A stretch of DNA of 64,000 bases, taken from positions 55,990,700-56,054,699 of the forward strand of contig NC_044562.1 of the NCBI RefSeq assembly GCF_007565055.1, written 5' to 3'. Positions 12,440 to 24,383 of this stretch are shown one piece after another (within the stretch, counting starts at the first letter, position 1; each line of letters begins with the position of its first letter). Source of the DNA: Rhinopithecus roxellana. Lineage: Eukaryota; Chordata; Mammalia; Primates; Cercopithecidae. The notes under the pieces are model-generated. The model was not told where the DNA came from, made no database searches, and worked only from the letters and a program-made list of their open reading frames with translations. A program made the translations under genes and the position numbers.

Positions 12440-12940
12440 TGGCCCATAGCCATCTCCTGAAATAGTCATTTCTACTTGATTTCTCTTCAGTTTTTAAATT
12501 CACACAGGTAACACATGTGTATGGTCTCCTTGTAAACAACAACAAAAACACAGGTAACAAAAATCCTCAACTGCTATAGATGAGGACTAAGTCCTATTGG
12601 GTCATCACCCGCAATCCTGTCTTCTGCAGAGATAATTGCTGCTATCCTTTGCAATCTCTCCTTCCAGAACGTTTCCTTGCCTTTACACTCACATATGGAT
12701 ACACATGGAAATATGTAGTACTGTTTTATGGGAGTAACCTTTACATAAATAGTGTTGTGTATTGCTCTGCAGATCTTCTTTTTCACTTAACAATATATTT
12801 AAGCAATCTTTCTGTGATAGAACATCTAGAGCTACTCCGTTCATTTTAGCCATAGCAATGTGCTCAATAGCATGGCTGTGCCTAATGTATGTAGACATCC
12901 CCTTATTGTGGGGTATTTAAACTGTGACCGGCTTTTTTAA
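12440..12940 (-). mobile_element. Old L1M 3' UTR-like segment, antisense
   Basis: Several blocks match the reverse of ancient L1 3' regions: ACACAGGTAACACATG, GAGATAATTGCTGCTAT, TTTTTCACTTAACAATATAT, and CCCCTTATTGTGGGG near the right end. It is strongly diverged and the edges are uncertain. Confidence 0.5.
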
Positions 12941-13774
12941 ATGGATCAGGCTCGCCATGACAGGTGGTAATGCCTCAGGCACATTTATGAACCAAAGATA
13001 GGACAAACCTCTGAGAATCAGAGAAAACATCCCAGCAAAAAGAGATGCAAAGCCTGTAACAGAAGCAGAGGCTCTGGAATTTTTATCTGAAGATCCTTGG
13101 TCCTACTTTCCCTGGTAGCCACAAATCAAATGTGTTGGACACTGAAAAGTTACTGTTAAAGCAAGACGTGGCCAATCTTTTCATTTAAGGGTAAGACTAC
13201 AAGTAGAAACACATTTAAAACAGGAGTCGAATCCTCCCTGGTATAAGCAAAGCAGTTAGTTCTTAAAGATTGAGAACTCCGGGCACCCAAAGCGAAAACC
13301 GACTTGAAAGGTTAATATTGACAAGGTATGGGAACTGCAGCTCTACGAACTACACAAAGGGGATTTGAAATACAGTCAACGCTTCCCACTTCATATATTT
13401 ATAATTTGTTTAAGCAAATGAGAAGATAAAGTCATTCTATATCTGATCCATAAAGGTGCAGGAAGACATTAGATAAGAAATCCAACTGATGTGGACAAAT
13501 GGAATCTACTATACCAGGCCAGAGAATGAATTTTATTCACTATCCTTACCAATTCAGTTAATACTGGATTGCATGAAGCTCCAGGGGATTGTGTATGTGG
13601 TTTTTATTTTCTTATTCTGCCTGCTTACCACCTGCTGTGCTTGGGAACTCCTGTGCATCTTTCCTGACTCTGCCCAGCATGCTTTCCTGCAGGACGGCCC
13701 TTATCCCCCAGAGCAATGTCAGTGCTGGCATAGCAGTGCATACATATCGAGATATCATAGCATTTCTAGTTTGA

Positions 13775-13895
13775 CATTTAAAGTAACTATATGTAAGCCC
13801 TTTGAGAGGAAATACTATGGTGCATGCTTTTTGTTCCCTCAACTTGTAACACAGTTTCTGGCACATAGCAGGCTGTCAATAAACACATATTGACC
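13775..13895 (+). repeat. L2 LINE 3' end
   Basis: The pattern TGTAAGCCCTTTGAGAGG, then TTTCTGGCACATAGCAGG and TCAATAAACACATATTGA is the L2 terminal region. The sequence upstream to about 13600 may also be L2 but is too diverged for me to claim. Confidence 0.75.
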
Positions 13896-14397
13896 TGAAA
13901 ATTCTAAGGAATGAAAGTATTCTCCTCATTCAATAGTCTCCAAAGGTCTACATACATCAGACAAGAAGAGAAAGCAGTGAATCACTAACTCAATCCTGTC
14001 TATTCACCTGGAAACTCCTTGAGGAATTAACTCTATGAAGTAAAGGTTTTTATTTTCCCCTCAAATTCAAGTATACTTCCTAGAATCTCCAATATCTGGG
14101 ATTTCATATTAAGAATTCCTCATTAGTTAAACAACAGATATTAGAATCAAAGAACTCAAGAAACAGGTCTACAATTCATTGCAGCAAGAGGATCTAATCC
14201 AACATGCTTCACCTTTTCTAACATCCATTTCCTTCTGATAAATCAAAGCTCTCAGGCCCCATTCTGGGAGCTTCTATTGTGCCTCGTGGAGCTAGGGTGA
14301 GAAAATGCTCCACACCCTGGGTGAGAATCTCTTGGCTGTCCCAAGAACTGAGCTGAAGGTCAGGAAAACAGAAACCATTTTCAGCACTTCCTTTACA

Positions 14398-14490
14398 AAA
14401 GCTTCTGACCTTAGGCGTCTTTATCAACTTTTTTATACCTCAGTTTTCCCCTATAAAAAGTGGGAATGATAAACGTGTCCTGCCTATCTA
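14398..14490 (+). repeat. MIR SINE fragment
   Basis: ATACCTCAGTTTTCCCCTAT followed by AAAAAGTGGGAATGATAA matches the central MIR core in sense. Confidence 0.6.
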
Positions 14491-14859
14491 ATCCAGACTG
14501 TCAACTCCTGCCCATTGTCGAATGTACCACCTCAGCTGTGGAGATTTCAACATTGCCCCTGCACACATTCTCATCCTGCACACATTCTCAGCTCAAAAGA
14601 TCCACCCTGTCTCCCATCCCTAAGCTGCTTTTAAGCTGATTTTCTGGTTCTTTGCCTCCTGTGTGTGTGTGATGAGAATATTTTCTTTGTTATGTCCCCA
14701 GGTATCTGTGAGATGTTTGGGTTCTCAAGGACACCTGTTCCTCGGCTGGGCACCACGGCCTTGGCTCACCACCTGGCCTTCAGGGTTCAGGCAGTGGACA
14801 TACATTCCTAAGTAACCTGGTGGGAGACTCGTCACACTACACTGTCTCCCAGCTGCTTC

Positions 14860-15000
14860 TGTTTTCTCAGCACAGGTGCCAGACATGTTAGTGAATAAGC
14901 CTCACCAATGACCCCAGCCCTGGCCACTGGCTGACGGCAACCTCATACAGACCCTGAGCCAGAATTACTCCACTAAAGTTCTCCTGAATCCTTGGCTTGC
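14860..15000 (+). mobile_element. Possible MLT1-like LTR fragment
   Basis: AGGTGCCAGACATGTTAGTG followed by a CCCCAGCCCTGGCC stretch resembles the middle of some MLT1 LTRs. No ends are seen. Confidence 0.35.
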
Positions 15001-15134
15001 TTTATTACATTAAGTTTTGGGATGAATTGTTACATAATAATAGATACTCAGAACAACTGCAAACTTCTATACCTATCATTTATGCCCTACCTGGAAAACT
15101 TCTATGTCTACCATGTATACCCTACCTGCCACTA

Positions 15135-15275
15135 TACAACTACTGTAGGCTTCTCTGTTGTCATCCCCTATTTAATAGTAGGATCCTCTAAATCTAGAAC
15201 CATATATTATTATACCCAGTATCCAGTGCAGGGCCTACAACAGTCAAAGTGTTCAATAAGTTTGCATAGATGAAT
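15135..15275 (+). repeat. L2 LINE 3' end
   Basis: TACCCAGTATCCAGTGCAGG and AAGTGTTCAATAAGTTTGCA match the L2 terminal pattern. The tail runs directly into a GGAT repeat. Confidence 0.65.
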
Positions 15276-15325
15276 GAATGGATGGATGGATGCATGGATG
15301 CATGGATGGATAGATGAATAAATAG
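15271..15325. repeat. (GGAT)n / (GAAT)n microsatellite
   Basis: Tetranucleotide units of GATG, GGAT and AATA. It probably grew from the L2 3' terminal repeat that precedes it. Confidence 0.9.
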
Positions 15326-15559
15326 AGAAATAAAAGAATAAATACCTTCCAGAGATGCTATAGGACCATATAAATGGATGGATATAAAGTATTTTTAATA
15401 ACACCATAAGCAAAGATTATCTGTTCTTATATGATATCTCTTATTCATCTTAAGATATGTATGATATATAGGGAGGTACAATCACAGATATTTTCTGGAT
15501 GATAAATTCAATAATTTTCATGTATTCTATTCTTACTCAGCTAAACTGTATTACAAATA

Positions 15560-15690
15560 CTAGATTACTTGTCTATTTCTCTATTATTTGTAAATGCTGT
15601 GGGAGCTAAGACTGCTTATTTTGTTTACCACTTATGCCCAGAGCCTAGTATAGTTCATGAAATATATATTTATTTGTTAGAGGGGGAAAT
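15560..15690 (+). repeat. L2 LINE 3' end
   Basis: GCTTATTTTGTTTACCACTT, GCCCAGAGCCTAGTATAG, then GAAATATATATTTATTTGTT follow the L2 end consensus. Confidence 0.65.
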
Positions 15691-16132
15691 AAATGGGAGG
15701 AAAGGAAAAATACACATATCCAAATTTAACGTAGGTCTCTCTAACTGTGTAATAGTTTCTCTTATATAATCGTCACCTTTTTCAAACTTTTGAAACACCT
15801 TGGTTGTTCACAACTTCAAACTGAAACATTTGGAGAAAGGGAAGCTTAAGTCCAACACTTAAATAATTTTCAATGTCAAGTATTTATCAGGCAGCAGCCT
15901 GCCTCAACTATGAGCTATGTAGATATGAAGAGCCCTGCCTTCTAGGGGAATCTGAACAGAATCCCAATCTGTGTTGCTCATTGAGCTCTTTCAGCCATGC
16001 CATAAGTAGAAAAAAATAATAATCTTGAAGGAGCACTTTGATGCAGTAGCTGATATCCCCTGGAGTTTGTTTTACACATGGATAAGTGTTGTGAAAAATT
16101 ACGCAGTCTGTCTAAAGTTACTTCCTGCTAGT

Positions 16133-16330
16133 AATAATATTGAGCCCTTGGTAAGCTAAACACTTTCATATATTAACTCATTTAATTCTCACAACAATTA
16201 TATGAGGTAAGAAATATTATTAGCATCTCCATCTTAACGATGAGGATTCTAACACACAGCGAAGCCATTTGCCCACCTCAAGAAGCCAGAAAGTGAGGGA
16301 GCTGGAGTGATATGTCTGCAGACTCCCTGT
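16133..16330 (-). repeat. MIR SINE, antisense
   Basis: AAACACTTTCATATATTAAC, TTTAATTCTCACAACAATTA and a TGAGGTAAGAAATATTATTA block are followed by the decayed tRNA-related part near 16300. Confidence 0.78.
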
Positions 16331-16804
16331 TCTCCAGCACCACAGCAAACTGCCTCCCAAGCCACAGAGGTAGAACCACACAGCATCTCCCAGCTATGAG
16401 CACCCTGCTCAGGCAGGAGACAGGGAAGGATGTGATCACTGACGGTTATCATGAAATACTTATCAGGGAAAATTAAGTAAATAAAATGAGCTTCATTAAA
16501 GACTTAAGGCCTCACAGGTATATCCTGGAATAACTGAAACTAAGGAATATTAAGTGTTTTATACAAGAAATTAACAGGAAAGTAAGAAGTGGATAGACCA
16601 AGGAAGAGAGAGCCCAACAAATCAGCAAGAAGCTGAGACTGGCATAAAAATACCACTATTAACAAATCCCTAGTAGTGGAAATGGCTAAGAGGCTTTAAA
16701 GAACAAGCACATCTAATTTTTCATTTAGAAATCACTAGTAATGTTTGCCTTGTATGTCTATGATTTCCACTTTCTGAGCACACGGTTGACTTGTACTTCC
16801 TGAA

Positions 16805-17440
16805 CCTCCATAACTGAGTTGGGTTATATGATGAGTTCTCCCTAAAAAGCTGAAAGAAGTGACATGAGTCACTTCGCATCACATACATTTGTCTCTAGAG
16901 CTCTCTTCCCCTCTGCCATGTTGATACAAAGCATTTGAGATGGTGGCTACTTTAACCTGGTTCCCTGAGTGTCTATGTGGAGCAGAACCCCCTGCTGACC
17001 TGTGGTGATGCATGGCATAAACTGCATTTGTTGTTGATGTTTTTCTAATTTTATTATGGAAGTTTTCAAACATTCAGAAATTGACAGAATTTTAGTGAAT
17101 TTTTCCGTACCCACCACCTAGATCTTACAATTAACATTTTCCTGTATTTGTTTTATCACATATCTATACATTCCTCTATCCACCCATCAATTAATTTTAC
17201 CTTTTGGATACTTTTTAAAGTAAGTTGCAGACTTTAGTACATCTCAGGCTAGTCACTTCAGTATGCATATCACTTAGTAGAGCCCAATATTTGTTTGCAG
17301 GGGATTTTTTTGACAAAATGTACATATAGTGAAATGCACAAATTTTATTTGCCCATTTGATGAGTTACATTTGTTGGTTTAAGCCACTGAGATTTGGGGT
17401 TGTTTGTTACTACAACATAACCAAGCCTGCCTTGGCCAAT
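16805..17440 (+). mobile_element. MLT1-type LTR, split by an L1M insertion
   Basis: The left part (16805-17034) carries CTCTCTTCCCCTCTGCCATG and GTGGAGCAGAACCCCCTGCT. The right part (17368-17440) resumes with TTTAAGCCACTGAGATTTGG and GGTTGTTTGTTACTACA. These adjoin in MLT1 consensus sequences, so the 333 bp between them is a later insertion. Confidence 0.8.
17035..17367 (-). mobile_element. L1M 3' UTR-like insertion within the MLT1 LTR
   Basis: Read on the minus strand it matches old L1 3' UTR: TTTATTATGGAAGTTTTCAA, GTACCCACCACCTAGATCTT and the GTGAAATGCACAAATTTTA block. CATTTGTTG occurs at 17025-17033 and again at 17368-17376, a likely target duplication. Confidence 0.65.
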
Positions 17441-17784
17441 TCATTCCACTTCATGTTGGGCTGCCCTGTGATGTCATCCGCAAGTTGCCCTTAAGTCTAC
17501 TATTCAATCTAACACACAATGCTAGAGTTGATGGGCTGTGGTAAGAGGATCGTCAGAGAGGTTTCCAATATAGTGACGTGGCAACAAAATGAGACAGTAA
17601 ACAGAGGAGTCAAAGTGCGGAGTAGAGATTAAGAACTGGAAACAAGGTGACCTTAGAGGCAAAGGCAATTCGGAGAAATGCAAGCAAAATCCCCTCACTT
17701 TCACCAAAACTATCAGAAAATATTAAAAAGAGACGTAGGCATCCCCCTGTATGCTGGAATGAGGGTTTGAGTCTATTGACTTGT

Positions 17785-18600
17785 CTTTATTGACAGAGTT
17801 CATTGCTCCTTCCTCCTTCTAAACCTTCTTCATTCGGCCTCCAGAACCACCCTCTCTCCTGATTCCCCTTCTGCCTTCCTGGTTGGTCACCCTCATTCTT
17901 GAGTTTATCTTCATCTCTCCCACCTCTAATAGTTGAAGTGCCCTAAAGTTCAGTCTCTGGGTCTCTTCTCTTGTCTATCCATACCAATCTCCTTGCAGAT
18001 TACTTTGAGTTTCATGCCTTTAAACGCAATCAATATTTTTTTAACTTCCAAATTTATATCTCCAACATGGATTTCTCCCCTAAATTCCAGCTTTGAGATC
18101 TGACAGTCCACTCAGCATCTCTATTTATGTCCAACACGCACCTCAAACTTAACTTGACCAGATCAGAACTTGTGATCTTCTCCCCCTAAAATTATTCTTC
18201 CTAAAGTCGTCCTCATCTCAGTTCAGGACAACTTTATCCTTCCCTTTGTTCAGACTAGGTCATATTAGACTCTCTCTCATTCTGTCTCTCTCTTCCAATA
18301 TCTATATATCTATCTCTCTTTCCTCTTACTATGTCAAGAAAACTTTTTATCATTACCTTTAAAATGTATCCAGAATCTGATAGTGTCTTGCCACTTCTTT
18401 CACTACTACACTGGTCTAAGCTATTGCCATCATTCCCCTGGATTGTGTCAAAAGAGTTTCAAGAGGTCTCCCTGGCTCTACCTTCAACCTCTCAGTCTTT
18501 TATTAACATATCAGCCAGGGTGATACAGTTACACATAACTCAGAGTAAATCACTCTTCTGCTCACAGACCTCTAATAGATTCCCATCGACACAGTAAACG
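17785..18600 (+). mobile_element. L2 LINE, ORF2 C-terminal region
   Basis: Sense L2 blocks occur in the expected order: CAAATTTATATCTCCAACAT, CAGTCCACTCAGCATCTCTA, CACCTCAAACTTAACTTGAC, AAATGTATCCAGAATCTGA and CAGAGTAAATCACTCTTCTG. The reading frame is broken by stops and indels. It is one of the longest continuous L2 copies in the window. Confidence 0.85.
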
Positions 18601-18669
18601 CTAAAAGAAATTTTAACAAGAATGTTTTGTACTGCTCATTCCCTGCTAGTTCTTAAGAATAAAGAATCT

Positions 18670-18950
18670 GGCTGGGCGCGGTGGCTCAAGCCTGTAATCC
18701 CAGCACTTTGGGAGGCCGAGACAGGCGGATCACGAGGTCAGGAGATCAAAACCATCCTGGCTAACACGGTGAAACCCCGTCTCTACTAAAAAATACAAAA
18801 AACTAGCCGGGCGACGTGGTGGGCGCCTGTAGTCCCAGCTACTGGGGAGGCTGAGGCAGGAGAATGGCGTAAACCCAGGAGGCAGAGCTTGCAGTGATCT
18901 GAGATCCGGCCACCGCACTCCAGCCTGGGCAGCAGAGCGAGACTCCGTCT

Positions 18951-18980
<30 letters not shown>
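18670..18980 (+). mobile_element. Young AluY, cercopithecid type
   Basis: A nearly undiverged full-length copy carrying GAGATCCGGCCACCGCACTC in the right arm and a pure poly-A tail. The 15-bp duplication AAGAATAAAGAATCT flanks it at 18655-18669 and 18981-18995 without mismatch. Confidence 0.97.
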
Positions 18981-18984
<4 letters not shown>

Positions 18985-19404
18985 ATAAAGAATCTTTCTC
19001 TACCATTACTGACATTTAAAAACAGCCATTCAGATTCAGTAATTAGGACTCAAAATCATTCAGCATAAGCTATAGCTTCCCAGCAGTTGTTCCACTGTGG
19101 AAGTTTAAATGACTAACTTTTATCTGTGTTGCTAACAGTAATTTCGAACCATTATATTATTACTCAATTTTAAAACGAGAGAATGAAACAATGCTGCCTT
19201 TGGCATCAGGACTTCTGTCATCACTGGAACACAAAATTGATATGATGATGTGTTCATATTAGTGAGCTTAGGCCCTGTTCTTCAGAGGTCGTCGCTGTGA
19301 GAAGCTGAAAAGCAGATTGTGAGCTCCAAAATATCGGTCGAATGCAAAAGGAACATTGTTCTACCTGTGGAAGATAAGTACAAAAATATATGAAGAGGCC
19401 CAAA

Positions 19405-19510
19405 CCATGTGTTTTTTCTGTTGGCATATCCACTAACTGGCACAGTGCTTACCACACGTCAGTGCTCAAAATTTATGTATTGCATGAATAATGGAAGAAT
19501 GAATCAATGC
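19405..19510 (+). repeat. L2 LINE 3' end
   Basis: ACTGGCACAGTGCTTACCAC, TCAGTGCTCAAAATTTATG and GAATAATGGAAGAATGAAT follow the L2 end pattern. Confidence 0.6.
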
Positions 19511-20495
19511 TTTATCAGAAAGGTCCACACAGATGTATCTTGGAATCTGCACAAAGCAACCAACCTGCTGCTTCTCTCCCTCTGTCTGTGGCAATGACTC
19601 ACTTTGACTATTATGTTCCATCCGCCCATCTTCTTTGATTCCCATATTCTGCAACAGTAATTGCAAAACTGCTCAAAGGTAGTAAAACACAATTCAGTCC
19701 CCTGCCTTTGCACACAAATGTTCTTTCTACTCACCTCCAAGCAGAAATGGAATAGGCATTGGACCAGGAAAGCACCCTCGCAGCACCTTAGTTTGCACAG
19801 GCTGTATCAGCCCTACCCCAAGCCAGTGTCTGTTAGAGCCTGTGGTTCCACATGTAATTGGGCATATGTGATACACACACAGTAAGCATTTGCCTAGAAA
19901 CATAACATTAAGCATGCTGCTGCCTTCTAATACTTCTCAAAAACACAATTTAGAGGGAAAAAAATATTTTCAAAGGTGCATGAAATCTATCCTTTTCATC
20001 CTCCGCTTCAGAGACTCCAAAGTCCATTCCTGAATTAAGCTAGACCTACAGAAATTTGTGAAGTAAAACAGTCTTTTGACCTTTTCTCTATTCTTCACTC
20101 TTCCTGTTGAAAGGTTTTCACTGGCATGGGCTATAATGTGATGTTATCAGCCTGCATTGGGAAACACCAAAGAAACGCCAATGCAACCCCAGGTGTCTGC
20201 AATGAGAAGATGGAAGGTGCTGTTACTTTACACAGTGTGTTCATTCGTGAGAGTCCCAAAAAGAATGTTGTTCCTGCCACAGTATTAAAATGAATTGCGC
20301 ATCTCCTTAAAATGGGCTTATTTTTAATCTCATGAACCCTAAATAGTACAACCAAACAAATGCTCCTTTTCATTTAGTTTCTAGAATACTTACAGAACAA
20401 TTTGAGGCCCACTCGTTAAAGGAATGACAGACTGTATGCCCGGTCTGCATGGCTGTTTTGGTTTCATTCCTGGCTATTAAAAAATATCTCCACCA

Positions 20496-20816
20496 GGCCA
20501 GGTACAGTGGCACGTGCCTGTAATCCCAGCACTTTGGAAGGCCAAGGCAGGGCAGATCACCTGAGGTCAGGAGTTGGAGACCAGCCTGGCCAACATGGTG
20601 AAACCCCATCTCTACTAAAGAAAAAGAAAAACACAAAAATTAGCCAGGCATGGTGGCGGTTACCTGTAATCCCAGCTACTCAGGAGGCTGAGGCAGAAGA
20701 ATCTCTTGAACCCAGGAGGCAGAAGTTGCAGTGAGCCGAGATTGTGCCACTGCACTCCAGCCTGAGTGACAGAGTGAGACTCTGCCTCAAAAGAAAAAAA
20801 AAAAAAAAAAAAAAAA
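20496..20816 (+). mobile_element. Alu (AluS-like), first of a head-to-tail pair
   Basis: Full-length dimer with an A-rich linker expanded by AAGAAAAAGAAAAACAC. Its tail meets the next Alu directly. CTCCACCA at 20488-20495 and CTCCAACA at 21110-21117 bracket the whole pair, so the second Alu likely inserted in the tail of this one. Confidence 0.93.
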
Positions 20817-21109
20817 GGCCAGGTGTGGTGGCTCATGCCTGTAATCCCAGCACTTTGGGAGGCCAAGGCAGATGGATCATCTGAGGCCAGGAGTTCAAGA
20901 CCAGCCTGGCCAACGTGGTGAAACCCTGTCTCTACTAAAAATACAAAAATTAGCTGGGCATGGTGGGAGGCGCCTGTAATCCAAGCTACTTGGGAGGCTG
21001 AGGCAGGAGAATCGCTTGAACCCAGGAGACGGAGGTTGAAGTGGGCCAAGATCGTGCCATTGCACTCTAACCTGGGTGACAAGAGTGAAACTCCGTCTAA
21101 AAAAAAAAC
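20817..21109 (+). mobile_element. Alu (AluS-like), second of the pair
   Basis: Starts GGCCAGGTGTGGTGGCTCAT directly after the poly-A of the preceding Alu. Full-length dimer with a short tail. The 151-codon minus-strand frame spanning the pair is Alu-derived. Confidence 0.93.
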
Positions 21110-21117
21110 CTCCAACA

Positions 21118-22929
21118 GAACAGTAATTTTTCTTCTTGTTTCCCACCTACTTCTATTTATGTTGATTTGAAAAACTGAATGTATCCTTAGAAGTGCTTTA
21201 AAGCTTTACTGAACAAGGGAGGACACAAACTTTTTTAGGCAAATTAACATGAAAGTCAATCTTACCAAATTTTCAAAGGCATTTTGTGGTCCTCCTCCCC
21301 AAAACCTTGGTGAGTAATGCCAATGATATGTTCTGACAATTTTTCCCCCAAATAGCAAGTAACAAATACTTCAGCCCACAATGGCTCAAAGATCTATGGG
21401 TGAGGCTTGTTGAATAACCATGCAGGACAGCTACTGGCAGGAAGAAACATGGTGTCTGTTTATTGGCCTAGAACTGGGAGGAGGAACACCAAAGGCAAAT
21501 ATTGGGTATTTAACACTTTTACCAAAGACAAGCCCCAGCATAGTAACGAGGTAAAAGGTGTGAAAAACTTCAAAAGTTTGACCACAGGAATGTTGGTGGC
21601 ACAGAATGTCTTACCAGGCCCAGGCTAACTGTGTGGGACACCCATTACAATCCTACAATTTGGAACAACTCTTTAGTCAACAACCTTGAACCACCAGCTT
21701 GCTCAATTGGATCATGCACTTGTCTCCAGTATAGACTGGAAAGCCTGAAGTTTACCCAGAATGAAGAAAGCTTAAGGTTGAAAAATGAAAGCTAAGAGTT
21801 AATTTCTCGTCAGCTGCTGTAAAGACAAGCACGGCCTGTAAATTTTTTTAAGGCTAAAACTTTAAATTCTCTAGGCTGAATATTGGAGGGAGAGAGAGGA
21901 TATGCAACAGATGTAATTCAATTCCTGTGTTATGTGTTACTAAAATGACATTGCCTGGTATTAAAAGTTCTTATAAAATAAAAAATAAAAAAATCCTCAC
22001 AAACAGCATTGGAAATAAAATCCAAGTCTTGAAAAATTCAAATTGCACCTTCCATCCCAACCTCATTCCAAATCAAAATATGTATCTCTTTTATTCATAA
22101 AATGATACATATACTTATGAATAAAAGCCCAAAGCTGGGCATATTGAAATGAGTTATCTAGCCTCCGAAAGCAAATAAGATCATTTCCTTTCACATCTCT
22201 TCACTCTCAGCAATTATCTGGCTGAATTTTAACCTGACTCTGATCAGGGAGGGAGCATCTATTTGCCCTGGCTGAATACTAGAGCAATCCATATGCATGT
22301 TTTCTTCCTCTCTAAAAGCCTATCTCTGAATACGATTTCTTATTAATTTTCCTCAAGTAGATTTCCCCTATTAGATGTGCTGGCTGTGCATCACAAATGA
22401 CCCACGTTTTAGCGGTTGCTGGTCATCATGTAAGTAAAGAGGGGAACATCTCCTTCTGTGCGACTCAATGATTTAATAATTATTAATGAGACATTATGCC
22501 TTTGTACATTTCTGACAGATGATTAAGTGCACTATAAATGTTTAACATTGCTCTCTGAGGTCTGAAAATGTGATGCCAAATGTGTCCTCCAGCTTCACAC
22601 AATCAGAAAAGACAAATTAGATTACAGGAATATGGCAGCATTATTGATTTTTTGTAGTATTTACAAACTGCAGGTAAAATGTAATATGAGAAAAAGCATG
22701 TGTGATGATGGCAGGTCCATTTACTTGAAAGTTTTTCCTCTATCATCATTTGGAAGCAGTTCATCTTGTAGGCAGTGGTGTTGGAACAACTCCTTAGTCC
22801 ACTTCTTGGGCTGTGTTTCCTTCCAGCAAGCTCCAGAGGGCAGGAGGAGCCTTGTTCACAACCTTGGACCCATGCTCCTTTTTTTTTTCTTTTTTTTTAG
22901 TCCTTGGACACAGGAACTTTGCCCCAAAG
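21118..22929. other. Longest unique stretch on the left half
   Basis: About 1.8 kb without any repeat that I recognise apart from a T-rich run at 22876-22899. The part at 22180-22620 is relatively balanced in composition and carries several homeodomain-like TAAT/ATTA motifs (see findings). No exon is apparent, and the 138-codon frame at 22632-23048 runs into a hAT fossil. Confidence 0.5.
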
Positions 22930-23098
22930 GCTTGTTTGCATGTCAGAATCACCTAGAAAAAAATTTAAAATACAGACTCTCAGGCTGCCCTCTAGCCCAA
23001 CTAAACCAGAATCTCTTGAGGTGGTCACAAGGCACTGGTATTTTGTAGTTAACTCCAAAATACTTCTAAAATACAACCAGGGTTGAGAACTTCTGATT
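22930..23098 (+). mobile_element. MER5A-like hAT-Charlie fossil
   Basis: GTCAGAATCACCTAG, CTAAACCAGAATCTCTTGAG and an end reading GGTTGAGAACTTCTG match the MER5 series of non-autonomous hAT elements. Confidence 0.75.
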
Positions 23099-23104
23099 TA
23101 TACC

Positions 23105-23625
23105 ATCTGCTGTGTGGGATTTAAAACATGGCCCCAAAATTCTTTGGCATGCCTCTCATTAGGAAGTAGGGTCGAGGGTCCCTCCCCTAGAATCAGGGCT
23201 ACTTGATGACTTGACCAATAGATAAAGGCAAAAGAAATGCTGTGCCAGCGTTCAGGCCCAGACCTCAACAACTAGCAGCTTTCATTTCCTTGCTGTTTCC
23301 TGAGACCTTGCTCTTGGAAACTAGCTGCCATGCTGTGAGCGAGCCCAACAGCCTGTGGGGAGGCCCATATGGAGAGAAACCGAAGCCCTACCACACAGTC
23401 TGGCTCAGCTCCCAGACTTGCCACCCATGAGAATGAGCCATCTTGGAAGTAGATCCTCCAGCACCCAGTAAAGCTGACTCAGCTGGCATCTCATAGAACA
23501 CAGACATGCTATCTCTGCTAAGCTCCAACCAGACTAAAGATTCATGAGCAAAATAAATAATCATTGTTATTTTAAGCCATTCAATTATGTGATGGTTTGT
23601 TAGGCAATAAATAACTGGAACATCT
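23105..23625 (+). mobile_element. MLT1-type LTR, nearly complete
   Basis: Blocks in order: CCCCAAAATTCTTTGGCATG, CTCTCATTAGGAAGTAGGG, GAGAATGAGCCATCTTGGAA, a TCATGAGCAAAATAAATAAT polyadenylation region, and CAATAAATAACTGGAACA at the end. It is MaLR-derived and not coding. Confidence 0.85.
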
Positions 23626-24112
23626 GCTCACCCAAATGGTGTCATGGAAAAGGATTTACTCCCTTAAAAGCTGCATTAGAAACATTTATGGGCTCGTTGC
23701 CTCAAAAAATATAACATTTCACCTTCCTTTTGGTCAAAATAATGAAACTCCTCTCCCTTCTTAATACATAGTAGCTTCTCCATGAAGCCTTCCCAGTCTG
23801 TGTCAATGCTCTGCAATTTTAATAATTATATCAGGCCTTGTTTACAAAATTAATTAGCCCCTTGGTCTCATAAAATTATAAACTACAAATATTGAATACC
23901 AATTTTCATTTGGAAGGTAGTCTGATGATAAGGTAATCACAGCCTTTGAAGAGCCAATTCTGAAAGTGTATATAAAGTCTTGGATGGAATTGATAAAAAT
24001 CAAATGGAATAAGTAAGGAATGCAATGATGGGTAGAGAAATTACAGTGTGAGAGTCAGGGAAGGACGGCTGTTTACATAGTTTAGCTAAGTGTCAGCACC
24101 AGGTCTTAGACT

Positions 24113-24383
24113 ATGTATTAGTGTGGTCGGGCTGGTGAGTGCTCTCTTCCAGGCTTGTAGGTGGCCACCTTCTGGCTGTGTCCTCACGTGGCTTTTCTTC
24201 TGTTAGGGGGAGGAAACTCTGGTGTCTTCTTATAAAGACAACTGTCCTTTTGGATTAGGCGCCCACCCTTATGACCTCATTTTAATTACTTCCTTATAGG
24301 CCCTATTTCCAAATATAGTAACCTTAGGGGTTAGGGCTTCAACATGTGAATTTTGGAGGGACACAATTCAGTCCATAACAGAA
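24113..24383 (-). mobile_element. MLT1-type LTR, antisense
   Basis: Minus-strand LTR blocks: GGCTGTGTCCTCACGTGGC, CTTATAAAGACAACTGTCC, CCACCCTTATGACCTCATTT and ACACAATTCAGTCCATAACA. Compared with related copies it seems to lack part of the region near its left end. Confidence 0.8.

Larger units (their letters stand above)
10536..13770. other. Unique sequence, no gene seen
   Basis: Apart from the CT run at 11705-11739 and the L1-like segment at 12440-12940, I recognise nothing. Overlapping frames of 90-134 codons at 11338-11622, 11853-12170 and 13489-13893 lack splice or promoter context, and the last one ends inside an L2 tail. Confidence 0.5.
13896..16804. other. Mostly unique sequence with decayed repeats
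   Basis: Outside the listed MIR, L2, MLT1-like and GGAT entries, 13896-14397, 14491-14860, 15326-15559, 15691-16132 and 16331-16804 contain nothing I recognise. Confidence 0.5.
17441..20487. other. Unique sequence between repeats
   Basis: 17441-17784, 18996-19404 and 19511-20487 hold nothing I recognise. Small frames near 19466-19915 and 20131-20373 are unsupported. Confidence 0.5.

Noticed and set aside
13489..13893. 134-codon frame with a hydrophobic N-terminal part
   Set aside because: Its end is L2 3' sequence, there is no promoter or splice evidence, and composition is not distinctive.
15271..15325. CRISPR-like or satellite array of short repeats
   Set aside because: The units are 4 bp and contiguous without spacers: an ordinary tetranucleotide microsatellite.
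20660..21146. 151-codon minus-strand frame containing familiar protein-like strings
   Set aside because: These are standard Alu antisense translations.
22632..23048. 138-codon frame with a short hydrophobic start
   Set aside because: It contains a poly-T-derived phenylalanine run and ends in a MER5A fossil.
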